A DNA stretch of 59,448 bases from Nocardia neocaledoniensis (GCF_029868625.1 NZ_JARWOJ010000248.1:1-59448); one strand, 5' to 3'; counted from the first letter of the stretch, positions 24,734 to 34,400 are shown. Numbers and translations are program-made. The notes: a model not told the origin generated them from the letters alone.

Positions 24734-25503
24734 AGGACCACCGCCTCCGGCCGCGCCAACCCGAGCTCACCCGAGCGGCCCGCCGTGATCAACTCGACCA
24801 CCTGTCCGTGCGTGACGTCGGCGGTGCGCACCTGGGCGGCCATCCGGCCCAGGTACAGCACCGCGATCCGATCCGCGGCCTCGAACACGTCGGCCAGGTT
24901 GTGGCTGATCAGCACGACGCCGAGCCCCTGCTCGGCCAGACGCCGCACCAGGTCGAGCACCTGCCTGGTCTGGGCGACGCCCAGTGCCGCGGTCGGCTCG
25001 TCGAGCAGCACCAGATTGCTGTTCCACAGCACCGCTTTGGCGATCGCGACGGTCTGTCGCTGGCCACCGGACAGTGCCGAGACGGGGGTGCGCACCGACT
25101 TCACGGTCCGCACCCCGAGCGAGGCCAGGGTGCGCCGCGCCGCCTCCTCCATGCTCGCCTCGTCCAGCAACCACGGCTTGCCGCGTTCCCGGCCGAGGAA
25201 CATGTTGCCGACGATGTCGAGGTTGTCGGCCAGCGCCAGATCCTGGTAGACCACCTCGATGCCGAGTTCGGCGGCGTCCTTGGGTCCGCGCAGATGCACC
25301 GGCTCGCCACGGAAGCGCACCTCACCGGAGTCCGAACCATGGATCCCGGCAATACATTTCACCAGTGTGCTCTTGCCAGCGCCGTTGTCGCCGACCAGCG
25401 CGGTGACCTCACCGGCGGGCACGGTGAGGTCGACATCGTGCAGCACGTGGACCGCGCCGAAGCTCTTGTTCAGCCCGGTGATCCGGAGTAGCGGCTCGCT
25501 CAT
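24730..25503 (-). CDS. Sugar ABC transporter ATP-binding protein, single-domain CUT2 type
   Basis: 257 residues. Walker A is GDNGAGKST (38-46), followed by VYQDLALADNLDIVGNMFLG (Q-loop region), the signature LSGGQRQ and Walker B LVLLDEPTAALG. Ribose and xylose ATPases of the RbsA/XylG type normally have two fused ABC domains of about 500 residues; this one has only one, so the transporter presumably uses a homodimer. This single-domain form is common in actinobacterial CUT2 systems. It lies between the binding-protein gene (11 bp) and the permease gene (4-bp overlap). Confidence 0.92.
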   Translation of the reverse strand: MSEPLLRITGLNKSFGAVHVLHDVDLTVPAGEVTALVGDNGAGKSTLVKCIAGIHGSDSGEVRFRGEPVHLRGPKDAAELGIEVVYQDLALADNLDIVGNMFLGRERGKPWLLDEASMEEAARRTLASLGVRTVKSVRTPVSALSGGQRQTVAIAKAVLWNSNLVLLDEPTAALGVAQTRQVLDLVRRLAEQGLGVVLISHNLADVFEAADRIAVLYLGRMAAQVRTADVTHGQVVELITAGRSGELGLARPEAVVL

Positions 25504-25514
25504 GTCCTCGGCCC

Positions 25515-26648
25515 TCAGCTGATCCCGAGCTCGGCGCAGGCCGCCGCCAGATCGCCACCGCAGATGTCGGCGACCTTGACGAACCCGGCGTCCACGACGA
25601 CCTTCACCTCGGCACGCGTCACGGTCTGCGGCTGCAGCAGCACCGACTTCACCTCGCGCTTGCCCTTGGGGTCCTGGCTCACGTTCACCGCCAGCGCGTC
25701 CGCGGCCGCCTTGTCGCCCTTGGCCAGCGCGGCGGCGAGTTTCGCCGCGGTCTGCGCCTCCTCGAGGATGGGCTTGAACACGGTCATGTACTGGTCACCG
25801 CGCAGCACGGCCTTGAGGCCCTCGGCGGTGGCGTCCTGGCCGGTGACCGGGACCTTGCCGTTGAGCCCGTTCTTCTTCAGCACCGTGATCACCGCGCCGG
25901 CGAGCCCGTCGTTGGCCGCGACCACGCCGTCGACCTTGCCGCCGTTGCCGGTGAGGATCTGCTCGAAAGTGGTGCCGCCCTTCTGGTTGTCCCAGCCGTC
26001 GATGGCCTGGGAGCGCACCAGTTTCAGCGTGCCGTTGTCGTAGAGCGGCTTCAGAACGTTCTGCTGGCCCTGGTGGAACAGGGTGGCGTTGTTGTCGGTG
26101 GGCGCGCCCTCGATCTCGACGACCTCGGCGCCCGGCTCGGCCCGCAACGCGTCCGCGAGCGCGCGGCCCTGCAGCTCACCGACCTTCACGTTGTCGAAGG
26201 ACACGTAGTAGTCGGACGACCCGCCCAGGTTGAGGCGGTCGTAGTCGATCGTCGGGATGCCCGCCTTCTTCGCCTTGGCCGCGACCGCGCCACCGACCTC
26301 ACTGTTGATCGCGGCGATGACGAGGACCTTCACGCCCTTGGCGATCATGCCGTCGGCGAGGGTGGTGAACTTCTGCACGTCGCCCTGGGCGTTCTGCACG
26401 TCGGCGTCGAAGCCCTCGGCGCGCAGCGCCTGCTGCAGCATGGGCTTGTCGAAGGATTCCCAGCGGGCCGACGTGGCGGTCTCGGGCAGGATCACGCCCA
26501 CCGTCGGTCCGCCGCTGCCGCCCGACGCCGCGTCGGATTCGTCGCCGCCGCCGCTGTTCGATCCGCAGGCGGTGAGCGTCAGTGCGCCGGACAGCGCCAG
26601 CGCCACGGCTGCGTGCCCCAGGCGGAACTTCCGGTTGTTCGTCCTCAT
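25515..26648 (-). CDS. Sugar ABC transporter substrate-binding lipoprotein (XylF-like)
   Basis: 377 residues from the ATG at 26648. A lipoprotein signal ends with TLTAC (lipidated C28), followed by a Ser/Gly/Asp-rich linker. The body has the type 1 periplasmic-binding fold: VGVILPETATSARWESFDKP, VLVIAAINSEVGGAV, and VDGVVAANDGLAGAVI are typical of xylose/ribose-binding proteins. A GAAGG ribosome site lies about 7 nt upstream of this ATG. A longer in-frame start at 26705 exists but would sit nearly on the operator and hide the signal. It is the first gene of the operon. Confidence 0.9.
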   Translation of the reverse strand: MRTNNRKFRLGHAAVALALSGALTLTACGSNSGGGDESDAASGGSGGPTVGVILPETATSARWESFDKPMLQQALRAEGFDADVQNAQGDVQKFTTLADGMIAKGVKVLVIAAINSEVGGAVAAKAKKAGIPTIDYDRLNLGGSSDYYVSFDNVKVGELQGRALADALRAEPGAEVVEIEGAPTDNNATLFHQGQQNVLKPLYDNGTLKLVRSQAIDGWDNQKGGTTFEQILTGNGGKVDGVVAANDGLAGAVITVLKKNGLNGKVPVTGQDATAEGLKAVLRGDQYMTVFKPILEEAQTAAKLAAALAKGDKAAADALAVNVSQDPKGKREVKSVLLQPQTVTRAEVKVVVDAGFVKVADICGGDLAAACAELGIS

Positions 26649-26710
26649 CACGGTGACCTTCCCGAACCGCGGTCCCGCCACTTCTTTCGCTGTGACGTAG
26701 ACCACTCTCG

Positions 26711-26733
26711 ATATGTTGTGGTCAACAACATAT
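26711..26733 (-). promoter_or_regulatory. Inverted-repeat operator for the sugar ABC/ROK operon
   Basis: ATATGTTGT (26711-26719) and ACAACATAT (26725-26733) are perfect 9-bp arms around a 5-nt spacer, 63-85 bp before the start of the sugar-binding protein gene. AT-rich dyads of this sort are typical ROK repressor sites, and the operon ends with a ROK gene. Confidence 0.65.
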
Positions 26734-26826
26734 GCGAATCGGGCCCGGCGGAACGGCGAAATCGGACAAACCGTTCGCGTTCACCTGCGCAGAGTGTCGT
26801 CCGGTCTCCTTGACAGCCTCGCGGTG

Positions 26827-26857
26827 TTGACCCTCCCGCCACTGGAGGGTGTTGTCT
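26827..26857 (+). promoter_or_regulatory. MerR-type promoter with 19-bp spacer and dyad
   Basis: A -35 TTGACC (26827-26832) and a -10-like TTGTCT (26852-26857) are 19 bp apart, the overlong spacing that MerR proteins correct by twisting DNA. The spacer holds ACCCTCC (26830-26836) and GGAGGGT (26844-26850), perfect 7-bp arms with a 7-nt centre. The -10 ends 7 nt before the ATG at 26865, so the mRNA would be leaderless and autoregulated. Confidence 0.65.
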
Positions 26858-26864
26858 TGTGCAC

Positions 26865-27695
26865 ATGACAGCGACCGTGGCGATCGGCGAGTTCGCCCGC
26901 CTCACCCATCTGAGCGTCAAGGCCCTGCGCTACTACCACGAGATCGAGCTGCTGGAGCCGGTCGCGGTGGACGCGGGCACCGGCTACCGGCGCTATTCCA
27001 CCGACCAGGTGGATCGCGCCCACCTGATCCGGCGCCTGCGCGACCTCGACATGCCGCTCCCCGACATCCGCACCGTGCTCGCCGCCGCCGACCCGGCCGA
27101 CCGGGATGCCGCCCTGCGCGCGCACCTGACCAGGATGGAAGCGGAGTTGCAGCGCACCCGCGACGTGGTCGCCTCGCTGCGCGCCCTGCTCACCACCCCG
27201 GCGCCGCCGCTGCGGGTCGACTATCGGGTCGAGCCCGCCTTCACCGCGCTCACGGTCACCGAGCGGGTGGATCACAGCGCGATCTCCGCCTGGTGCGACC
27301 AGGCGTTCGAGCGGCTCTACACCGGCTTGCTCGCGGCCGGAGTGACGCCGGGAGGCGTTGCGGGCGCGACCTATTCGGCCGAGTTCTTCACCGAGGACGC
27401 GGGCGAGGTCACCGCGTACGTGCCGCTGCCGCCCGGCGCCGCGCTCACCCCGCCCGCCGGGCTCGCGATCACCGAGTTCGGCGCACAGCGCTTCGCCATC
27501 GCGGTGCACACCGGCGCGTTCGAGGACTTCGACCGCACCTACGGCGCCCTCGGCAGCCACGTCGCCGAGCACGACACCGTCGCGCCCGGCCGGCCGGTCC
27601 GCGAGCGCTATCTCGTCGGACCCGACCTCACCAGCGATCCCACCGAATACCGCACCGAAGTGTGCTGGCCCATCACCGAAGGAGAAAACCCATGA
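26865..27695 (+). CDS. MerR-family regulator with GyrI-like effector domain
   Basis: 276 residues from the ATG at 26865. The MerR winged helix occupies about residues 5-72 (IGEFARLTHLSVKALRYYHE, then GYRRYSTDQVDRAHLIRRL), followed by a dimerisation helix and, from about residue 125, a GyrI/SOUL-like ligand-binding domain (VEPAFTALTVTERVDHSAIS). This domain layout resembles BmrR/TipA-type multidrug sensors. Its promoter has the MerR hallmark 19-bp spacer. The stop overlaps the start of a VOC protein gene by 4 bp, suggesting that it controls a small resistance or ligand-binding operon. Confidence 0.9.
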   Translation: MTATVAIGEFARLTHLSVKALRYYHEIELLEPVAVDAGTGYRRYSTDQVDRAHLIRRLRDLDMPLPDIRTVLAAADPADRDAALRAHLTRMEAELQRTRDVVASLRALLTTPAPPLRVDYRVEPAFTALTVTERVDHSAISAWCDQAFERLYTGLLAAGVTPGGVAGATYSAEFFTEDAGEVTAYVPLPPGAALTPPAGLAITEFGAQRFAIAVHTGAFEDFDRTYGALGSHVAEHDTVAPGRPVRERYLVGPDLTSDPTEYRTEVCWPITEGENP

Positions 27696-28042
27696 GTCTC
27701 ACCATCGACAACATCACCTACGACTGCGCGAACGCGGGCGCGCTCGCCGAGTTCTACGCCCAGCTGCTCGAACGCACCGTCGACCCGGAGGCGTCGGAGT
27801 TCTTCGCCACCGTCGGTCAGACCGAGGGCGCCACGCCGGTGCTGATGTTCATCCAGGTCCCGGACAAGACGCCGGGCAAGAACGTCATCCACCTCGACCT
27901 GCACGCGGTCGACTGGCGCGAGCACATCGACCGCGCGATCGGCCTGGGCGCCAAGCACATCGGCGACTTCGACGAATACGGCCAGCAGTGGGCCACCCTC
28001 GCCGATCCCGAAGGAAATCTCTTCGACATCGGCAAGGAGTGA
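27692..28042 (+). CDS. VOC-family (glyoxalase/bleomycin-resistance fold) protein
   Basis: 116 residues from the ATG at 27692, preceded by GGAG (27681-27684). Two beta-alpha-beta-beta-beta modules are visible: TIDNITYDCANAGALAEFYA and VIHLDLHAVDWREHIDRAI, ending in WATLADPEGNLFDIG, the classic VOC C-terminus. Members bind drugs such as bleomycin or act as metal-dependent isomerases/dioxygenases. Metal ligands are incomplete: the first module has no clear His/Glu pair, so a binding role is as likely as catalysis. It is translationally coupled to the MerR regulator and ends 2 bp from the convergent SRPBCC gene. Confidence 0.88.
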   Translation: MSLTIDNITYDCANAGALAEFYAQLLERTVDPEASEFFATVGQTEGATPVLMFIQVPDKTPGKNVIHLDLHAVDWREHIDRAIGLGAKHIGDFDEYGQQWATLADPEGNLFDIGKE

Positions 28043-28044
28043 GT

Positions 28045-28479
28045 TCAGGCGAGCTCGCTCGCCAGGTTGCCCAGCACCTCGGCCTGGATCTTCTTCAGGC
28101 CGAGCGGGGCGAAGATGCCCTCGAAGATGCCGGAGACCCCGCCCGCTCCGGTCCAGGTGGTGCGGAGCGTGACCTGGGATCCCGCGCCGTCCGGCGTGAC
28201 GGTCCAGGTGTTGACCATCGAGGAGTTCGCGTCGCGCTCGGTGAGGATCGAGTCCGACACGGTGACGTTCGCGCGCACGTTGCGGGAGCGCTTCTCGGTG
28301 GCCTGCAGGGTCCACTCCACCACGGTCCCCGCGCCCTTGCCACCCTCGACGACCTTGTAGTCGCGGTAGTGCGAGGAGAGGATGCGCGGGCGGACCGTCT
28401 CGTAATCACCGATCGCTTCGAGCGTGCGCTGCGGATCCGCGGCGACGGTGATCGAACTGCTTGCGCTGACCTGTCCCAC
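28045..28479 (-). CDS. SRPBCC-family lipid/ligand-binding protein
   Basis: 144 residues with the START/Bet v 1-like layout: a first strand (SASSSITVAADPQRTLEAIG), a curved sheet (GTVVEWTLQATEKRSRNVRA, WTVTPDGAGSQVTLRTTWTG) and a long C-terminal helix (GLKKIQAEVLGNLASELA). Such proteins hold hydrophobic ligands. Its position before a divergent FAD oxidoreductase and methyltransferase matches Rv3718c-Rv3719-Rv3720, so a role in lipid handling is plausible but unproven. Start is GTG at 28479. Confidence 0.85.
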   Translation of the reverse strand: MGQVSASSSITVAADPQRTLEAIGDYETVRPRILSSHYRDYKVVEGGKGAGTVVEWTLQATEKRSRNVRANVTVSDSILTERDANSSMVNTWTVTPDGAGSQVTLRTTWTGAGGVSGIFEGIFAPLGLKKIQAEVLGNLASELA

Positions 28480-28645
28480 TGTTGACTCCTTGTCGGGGGT
28501 GCGAAATCGACCGGGTTACATCCTGCCCTGCCGGGCTACGAGTCGCCCGACCAGGTTGGACGAGTGGGAAACAGGTGCGTGACATTTCCCCGCCGCGCGG
28601 GCATATCCGGTGGCCGGACAGGCACGGTCGTACTAGCGTCGAAGT

Positions 28646-30088
28646 GTGGCACTGAGTCTTTTGGGTAGGGCTGGTCACGAACCGGCCGCACGCGAGTCCG
28701 GATATGCCGCGCACCGAGCGGGTGTGGAGCGATTGCTTGCCAGCTATCGCGCCATTCCACCCGGCGCCGTCGTCCGGCTGGCGAAGAAGACGTCGAACTT
28801 GTTCCGGGCCAGGGCGGCGACCACCGCGCCCGGCCTCGACGTGTCCGGACTCGGCCAGGTGATCGCCGTCGACCCGAAGGCCCGCACCGCCGACGTGGCG
28901 GGCATGACCACCTACGAGGACCTGGTCGCGGCGACCCTGCCCTACGGGCTGGCGCCGCTGGTGGTGCCCCAGCTCAAGACCATCACGCTCGGCGGCGCGG
29001 TCACCGGCCTGGGCATCGAGTCGACCTCGTTCCGCAACGGCCTGCCGCACGAATCGGTGCTGGAGATGGACGTGCTGACCGGCTCCGGTGAGATCGTCAC
29101 CGTCCGCCCGGACGACGACACCGCCGACCTGTTCCGCGGCTTCCCCAACTCCTACGGCACGCTCGGCTACACGGTCCGCCTCAAGATCGAACTCGAACCC
29201 GTCCAGCCCTTCGTCGCGCTGCGGCACGTGCGCTTCCACGACCTGCGCGAACTCGAAGCCGAGCTGGAGCGCATCGTCACCGAGCGCAGCTACCAGGGCG
29301 AGCGGGTCGACTATCTAGACGGCGTCGTGTTCACCGCCACCGAGAGTTACCTCACACTCGGGCGGCAGACCGACGAACCCGGCCCGGTCAGCGACTACAC
29401 CGGCATGGACATCTACTACCGGTCCATCCAGCACGCCGAGGGCGTCGCGCGCGACCGGCTCACGATCCACGACTACCTCTGGCGCTGGGACACCGACTGG
29501 TTCTGGTGCTCGCGGGCCTTCGGCACCCAGAACCCGAAGATCCGCCGCTTCTGGCCGAAGGCCTACCGGCGCAGCAGCTTCTACTGGAAGCTGGTCGCCC
29601 TCGACCGCAAGTACCACATCGGTGACCGCCTGGAAGCCCGCAAGGGCAACCCGCCACAGGAGCGCGTGGTCCAGGACATCGAGGTGCCGGTGCACCGCAC
29701 CGCCGACTTCGTCGAGTGGTTCCTGCGGGAAATACCGATCGAGCCGATCTGGTTGTGTCCGTTGCGGTTGCGCGACACCGCGGACACACCGGCGGGCGAC
29801 CGCCCGTGGCCGCTGTATCCGCTCGAGCCACGGCGCACCTACGTCAATGTCGGATTCTGGTCCGCCGTTCCCACGAAGCCGGGTGAACCGGAGGGGGCGG
29901 CCAACCGCGCGATCGAGAAGATCGTGTCCGAATTCGACGGACACAAGTCGCTGTACTCGGATTCCTACTACGCCGAGGACGAGTTCGCCGTGCTCTACGG
30001 CGGCGAGACCTACACCGAACTGAAGAAACGTTACGACCCGGACCAACGACTGCTGAATCTGTATTCGAAGGCGGTGCAACGCAAGTGA
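28646..30088 (+). CDS. FAD-binding oxidoreductase, probable 10-methyl fatty acid reductase (TmsA-like)
   Basis: 480 residues. The FAD_binding_4 (PCMH) domain spans about 65-190, with VVPQLKTITLGGAVTGLGIE and FPNSYGTLGYTVRLKIELEP as flavin-binding segments typical of the delta-24-sterol-reductase-like group. The C-terminal half is Trp/Tyr-rich. It is translationally coupled to a cyclopropane-synthase-like methyltransferase. In related actinobacteria such a pair converts oleoyl lipids to 10-methylstearate (tuberculostearate): the methyltransferase makes a 10-methylene intermediate and the flavoprotein reduces it. The GTG at 28646 follows a TAGCGT box (28634-28639) by 6 nt, so the mRNA is probably leaderless. 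The ortholog by position is Rv3719. Confidence 0.85.
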   Translation: MALSLLGRAGHEPAARESGYAAHRAGVERLLASYRAIPPGAVVRLAKKTSNLFRARAATTAPGLDVSGLGQVIAVDPKARTADVAGMTTYEDLVAATLPYGLAPLVVPQLKTITLGGAVTGLGIESTSFRNGLPHESVLEMDVLTGSGEIVTVRPDDDTADLFRGFPNSYGTLGYTVRLKIELEPVQPFVALRHVRFHDLRELEAELERIVTERSYQGERVDYLDGVVFTATESYLTLGRQTDEPGPVSDYTGMDIYYRSIQHAEGVARDRLTIHDYLWRWDTDWFWCSRAFGTQNPKIRRFWPKAYRRSSFYWKLVALDRKYHIGDRLEARKGNPPQERVVQDIEVPVHRTADFVEWFLREIPIEPIWLCPLRLRDTADTPAGDRPWPLYPLEPRRTYVNVGFWSAVPTKPGEPEGAANRAIEKIVSEFDGHKSLYSDSYYAEDEFAVLYGGETYTELKKRYDPDQRLLNLYSKAVQRK

Positions 30089-31401
30089 CGACATTCAAGG
30101 ACCGATCCGAGGTCTTCGCCGAGCTGGGGACCCGGCTCAGCATTGCCGAGGTGTTCGAGACGCTCATCGACGGTGAGATCCCGATCCGCTTGCGGGCCTA
30201 CGACGGCAGCGCGACGGGACCGGAGGACTCGCCCTACACCCTCGACATCAAGACCCCACGCGGCATCAACTATCTGGCCTCGGCGCCGGGCGATCTCGGC
30301 ATGGCTCGCGCCTACATCGCCGGCGACATGACGGCCGAGGGCGTACACCCCGGCGACCCGTACGACATCTTGAAGGCCATGCAGGCCATGAAGTTCCACC
30401 GCCCGTCGGCGCTGTCGCTGGTCACCATCGCACGCTCGCTGGGCTGGGAGCGGCTCAAGCCGGTCGCCCCGCCGCCGCAGGAGACGCTGCCGCGCTGGCG
30501 CCGGATCGCGCTGGAAGGCCTGCGCCACTCCAAGACTCGCGACGCCGAGGCCATCCACCACCACTACGACGTCTCCAACAAGTTCTACGAGTACGTGCTC
30601 GGCCCCTCGATGACCTACACCTGCGCGGTCTACGGCGAACCCGACTGGACCCTGGAACAGGCGCAGGAGAACAAGTACCGGCTGATCTTCGACAAGCTGC
30701 GGCTGAAGGAAGGCGACCGGCTGCTCGACATCGGCTGCGGCTGGGGCGGCATGGTCCGCTACGCGGCCCGGCGCGGCGTGCAGGTGATCGGCGCGACGCT
30801 CTCGGCCGAGCAGGCCGCCTGGGCCCAGCAGAAGATCGCCGAGGAGGGGCTCGGCGAGCTCGCCGAGGTCAGGCACTGCGACTACCGCGACGTCGTCGAG
30901 GGCGAATTCGACGCGGTGTCCTCGATCGGGCTCACCGAGCACATCGGTGTGCACAACTACCCGTTCTACTTCGGCTTCATCAAGGACAAGCTGCGCGACG
31001 GCGGCCTGTTCCTCAACCACTGCATCACCCGGCCGGACAACACCCGCACCACGAAGGCGGGCGACTTCATCGACCGCTACGTCTTCCCCGACGGCGAGCT
31101 GATCGGTTCGGGCCGCATCATCTCCGAGATCCAGAACATCGGGCTCGAGGTGCTGCACGAGGAGAACCTGCGCGAGCACTACGCGCTGACCCTGCACGAA
31201 TGGTGCAAGAACCTGGTGGCGAACTGGGACGCCTGCGTCGACGAGGTCGGCGAGGGCACCGCCAAGGTGTGGGGCCTGTATATGGCCGGCTGTCGACTCG
31301 GCTTCCAGCGCAACGTGGTTCAGCTGCACCACGTGCTCGGCGTGAAGCTGGGCTCCGACAGCGCCTGGCAGGTGCCGCTGCGCCCCTGGTGGCAGCCGTA
31401 G
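30085..31401 (+). CDS. Cyclopropane-fatty-acyl-phospholipid synthase family methyltransferase (TmsB/UfaA1-like)
   Basis: 438 residues; GTG start overlapping the previous stop. The SAM-binding motif LLDIGCGWGGMVRYAARRG begins near residue 213, preceded by HHHYDVSNKFYEYVLGPSMTYTCA, the lipid-binding signature of this family. SSIGLTEHIGVHNYPFYF and NHCITRPD supply active-site residues. Unlike mycolic acid cyclopropane synthases (about 290 residues), it has the full-length E. coli Cfa-like N-terminal domain. Coupling to the FAD oxidoreductase points to 10-methyl branched fatty acids rather than cyclopropanes. It corresponds to Rv3720 by gene order. Confidence 0.9.
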   Translation: MTTFKDRSEVFAELGTRLSIAEVFETLIDGEIPIRLRAYDGSATGPEDSPYTLDIKTPRGINYLASAPGDLGMARAYIAGDMTAEGVHPGDPYDILKAMQAMKFHRPSALSLVTIARSLGWERLKPVAPPPQETLPRWRRIALEGLRHSKTRDAEAIHHHYDVSNKFYEYVLGPSMTYTCAVYGEPDWTLEQAQENKYRLIFDKLRLKEGDRLLDIGCGWGGMVRYAARRGVQVIGATLSAEQAAWAQQKIAEEGLGELAEVRHCDYRDVVEGEFDAVSSIGLTEHIGVHNYPFYFGFIKDKLRDGGLFLNHCITRPDNTRTTKAGDFIDRYVFPDGELIGSGRIISEIQNIGLEVLHEENLREHYALTLHEWCKNLVANWDACVDEVGEGTAKVWGLYMAGCRLGFQRNVVQLHHVLGVKLGSDSAWQVPLRPWWQP

Positions 31402-31406
31402 GCCAC

Positions 31407-31436
31407 GGCTGAGCTCGGGTCCGCCCGAGCTCAGCC
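31407..31436. terminator. Bidirectional stem-loop between methyltransferase and pknK
   Basis: GGCTGAGCTCGGG (31407-31419) and CCCGAGCTCAGCC (31424-31436) form a perfect 13-bp stem with loop TCCG. It starts 5 nt after the methyltransferase stop and overlaps the last codons of the convergent kinase gene, so it can serve both strands. Confidence 0.75.
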
Positions 31437-34400
31437 CAGCAGTTCGTCCAGGAAGTGGGCGGGCACCTCGTTCAGGATCGGATGCGGTTGCCCGTCATGG
31501 GCTTGCGTGCGCAGCACGTGCAGCAGGCCGACGACACCGGGCCCGGCGTCGAGCAGCGGCCTGGTCCAGCCCAGGTCGGCGCAGGTGCGCAGCACCGGCA
31601 GGACCAGCCCGGTCGCCTCGCCGACCCAGCCCGCCGCGGCCAGGCACTCGGCGAGCAACAGGGTCGCGTCGAGTTCCGCGCGGGGACGCGACTGTTCGAG
31701 CAGCCGGGAGTACAGCACCCTGGCGTATCTGGCCGCCCGGTCGTCGGCGCGCAGGCGCTGTTCGGCGAGCAGTGTCCTGATCTGGGCGAATTCGCGCGCC
31801 TCCGCGATCAGCGCCGCCGCGCCGGAGCGACGGCGTTTGCCGTTGCCGGACACCTCGACGGTGAAGCGGTCGGCGCCGTCGCCGTTGCTCAGGCCGAGCC
31901 GGGATCGTTCGGCGCGCACGTGCGCGTCGAGCCTGGCCAAGCCGTTCTCCGACGCCACCCGCGCACCCTCGTCGAGCCGCGCGGCCGCGGTGTACTGGTC
32001 GCCGAGGGCGGCCTTCACCCGCGCGCCGATCACGAAGGTCGCGATCTGGAAGTCGACCGGCCCGACCCGGGTGAGCAGTTCGTGGCTCTCGTCGAGCAGC
32101 CGATCGGCCACCGCGAGATCGCCACGCCGATAGGCCAGCTCACCGAGCAGTGCCGCGGCCACCCGCGCCGCGTCCGAGCGCGGCCCCGACCGTGCCCGCG
32201 CCGTCTCGTAGGCCAGCTCGAAACATTCGGTCGCGGTGGCGATGTCGAGCTGCTCGTAGGCGGCGTCGCCGCGAGCGCAGAGTCCGAAGACCGGGCCGAG
32301 CGGGTCCTTGGAGCGCACGTGGTAATCGGCGGCCCAGTCCTGCATCTCGGTCACGCCGTCGAAGTCGAAATCGCAGAGCCGGACGAAGGACACCAGGTTG
32401 GCGGCGGTGGAGACGATCCAGGCGGGCAGCTCGTCGGGCGCGTCGAGGCAAGGCGTGAGCCGTTCGACGACCTCGGCGGTGTCGTCGTGGGCCACCCGGT
32501 CGGCGGCATCGAGAACGGTGGCGGCGCAGCGCTGCTCGACCAGCTCCGGCTCGCCACCGCTGCGGGCGAGCAGGCTCGACAACCGGCCGAGCGCGGAGCG
32601 GGCGGTGCCGGTCTGCTGCAGATTCATGTTCGCCCGCGCGACCGCCATCAACAGCTTCGAGCGCGAAGTCACCTGCTGCACCGGCAGTTTCGAGACGCTG
32701 CCGAGCAGGGTCGCCAGCCGGGAGCCGTCGATCAGGTCCATGCCGCCGCTTTCCAGCAGGTCGGCGGCGAGCTTGAGGTCGGTGGCGGCCAGTGCGTGAT
32801 CGACCGATTTGCGCAGCAGCTGATGCTCAGCGTACCAGCGGGAGGCCTTGCGGTGCAGCAGCTTCGCCCTGCCCGGATGCACGCGCTCGAGCCGGGCACG
32901 CAGATGTTCGGCGAACAACGGCTGCATCCGGTACCACTCCGGGTCGTGCTCGATCCGGTGCAGGAACAGTTCGCGCTGCTCGGCCTGTTCCAGCAGGCTC
33001 GCGCCGTCGGGCACGTCGGCGAGCACCGCCGCGAGCGAGCCGTTCACCCGCTCGACCACCGAGATCGCCATCAGGAATTCGAGCAGGCCCGGTTCGATGC
33101 TGTCGAGCACGTTCTCGGCCAGGTACTCGCGCATGCCGTGCCCGCCCTCGGCGAGCTGACCGAGCAGCGCGGCCGGGTCGGCCTTGCCCCGCAACGTCAG
33201 GCTGACCAGCTGGATGGCGGCGGGCCACCCCTCGGTCGCCAGATGGATCTGCTCGACCTGCTCGTCGGTGAGCGCGAAACCGTTGCGCTCCAACAGGATC
33301 TGGCGCGTCTCGGCCTCGGTGAGGCGCAGCTCGGCCGCGCCGAGCTCCACCAGCTCGTCGCGCACCCGCAGCCTGCTGATCGGCAGCCCGGCCTGGTCGC
33401 GGCTGGTGACCACGAAACGCACGTGGTGGCAGCCGTTGTCGAGCAGCGTCGCCATGGCGCGGTGCACGCCCTGGTCACGCACCCGATGCCAGTCGTCGAC
33501 GATCACCACCACGCTGCGGTCGCTGGCGTGGATCTCGTCGATCAGCGTGGCGATCACGAAGGCGACGGCGTCGGCGGGACGTTCCTCGAGCACCTGCTCG
33601 AGTCCGTTGCCCACATCGGGTCGCACCCGCCGGATGGCCTGGATGAGGTGGGCGAGGAACCAGATCTCGCTGTCGTCGTCCTGGTCGACGCCGAGCCAGG
33701 CGACGGGGATGTCGCGCGCGACCAGATCCGCGCGCCACTGGGCCGCGATCGTGCTCTTGCCGAAGCCCGCGGGCGCGTGGATGAGCGCCAGCCTGCGGTT
33801 GCCGCCCGCGCGCAGCACGTCGAGCAGCCGCTGCCGGGGGAACGGCTCGCGGGCCGGGGTGGGCGGCCGGAACTTGGTGGCGGCGGTGGGCGGCAGGGTG
33901 CAGGAGTTGCCGCCGCCGCGGGCGCCGGAGGTCTCGGCGGGGCGCAGCGTCAGTGGCCAGCTGTGCCGGGCGGTCACCGCTTTCAGGGTCTCGGGGGTGT
34001 CGTCGGAGTCCGGTTCGGTATCGAGCAGGGCCATCTCGTCGGGCATCTGGCCGTGCGCGCGCTGCACGTCGCGCAGGAGCTCGCCGAACTCGTAGGCCGA
34101 GGCCTGGCGGTCGGCCGGATCGGGCGACATGGCCTTCTCGATCGCGGCGGCCAGGTCGCCTGGGATGTCCTGGGAGCGCAGATCCGGCACCGGCTGGGTG
34201 GTGATGCGCAGGAACTGCGCCACCACCTTCTCCCCCGCCTGCCGCTCGAACGCCGCATGGCCGGTGAGCAGGGCGAACAGGGTGGCGCCGAGACCATAGA
34301 TATCGGACCGGACAGTCGGTTCATGGCCCTTGAGCACCTCCGGCGCGGTGAACGCGGGCGAGCCGGTGATCATGCTGCTCGAGGTCTGGAATCCGCCGGG

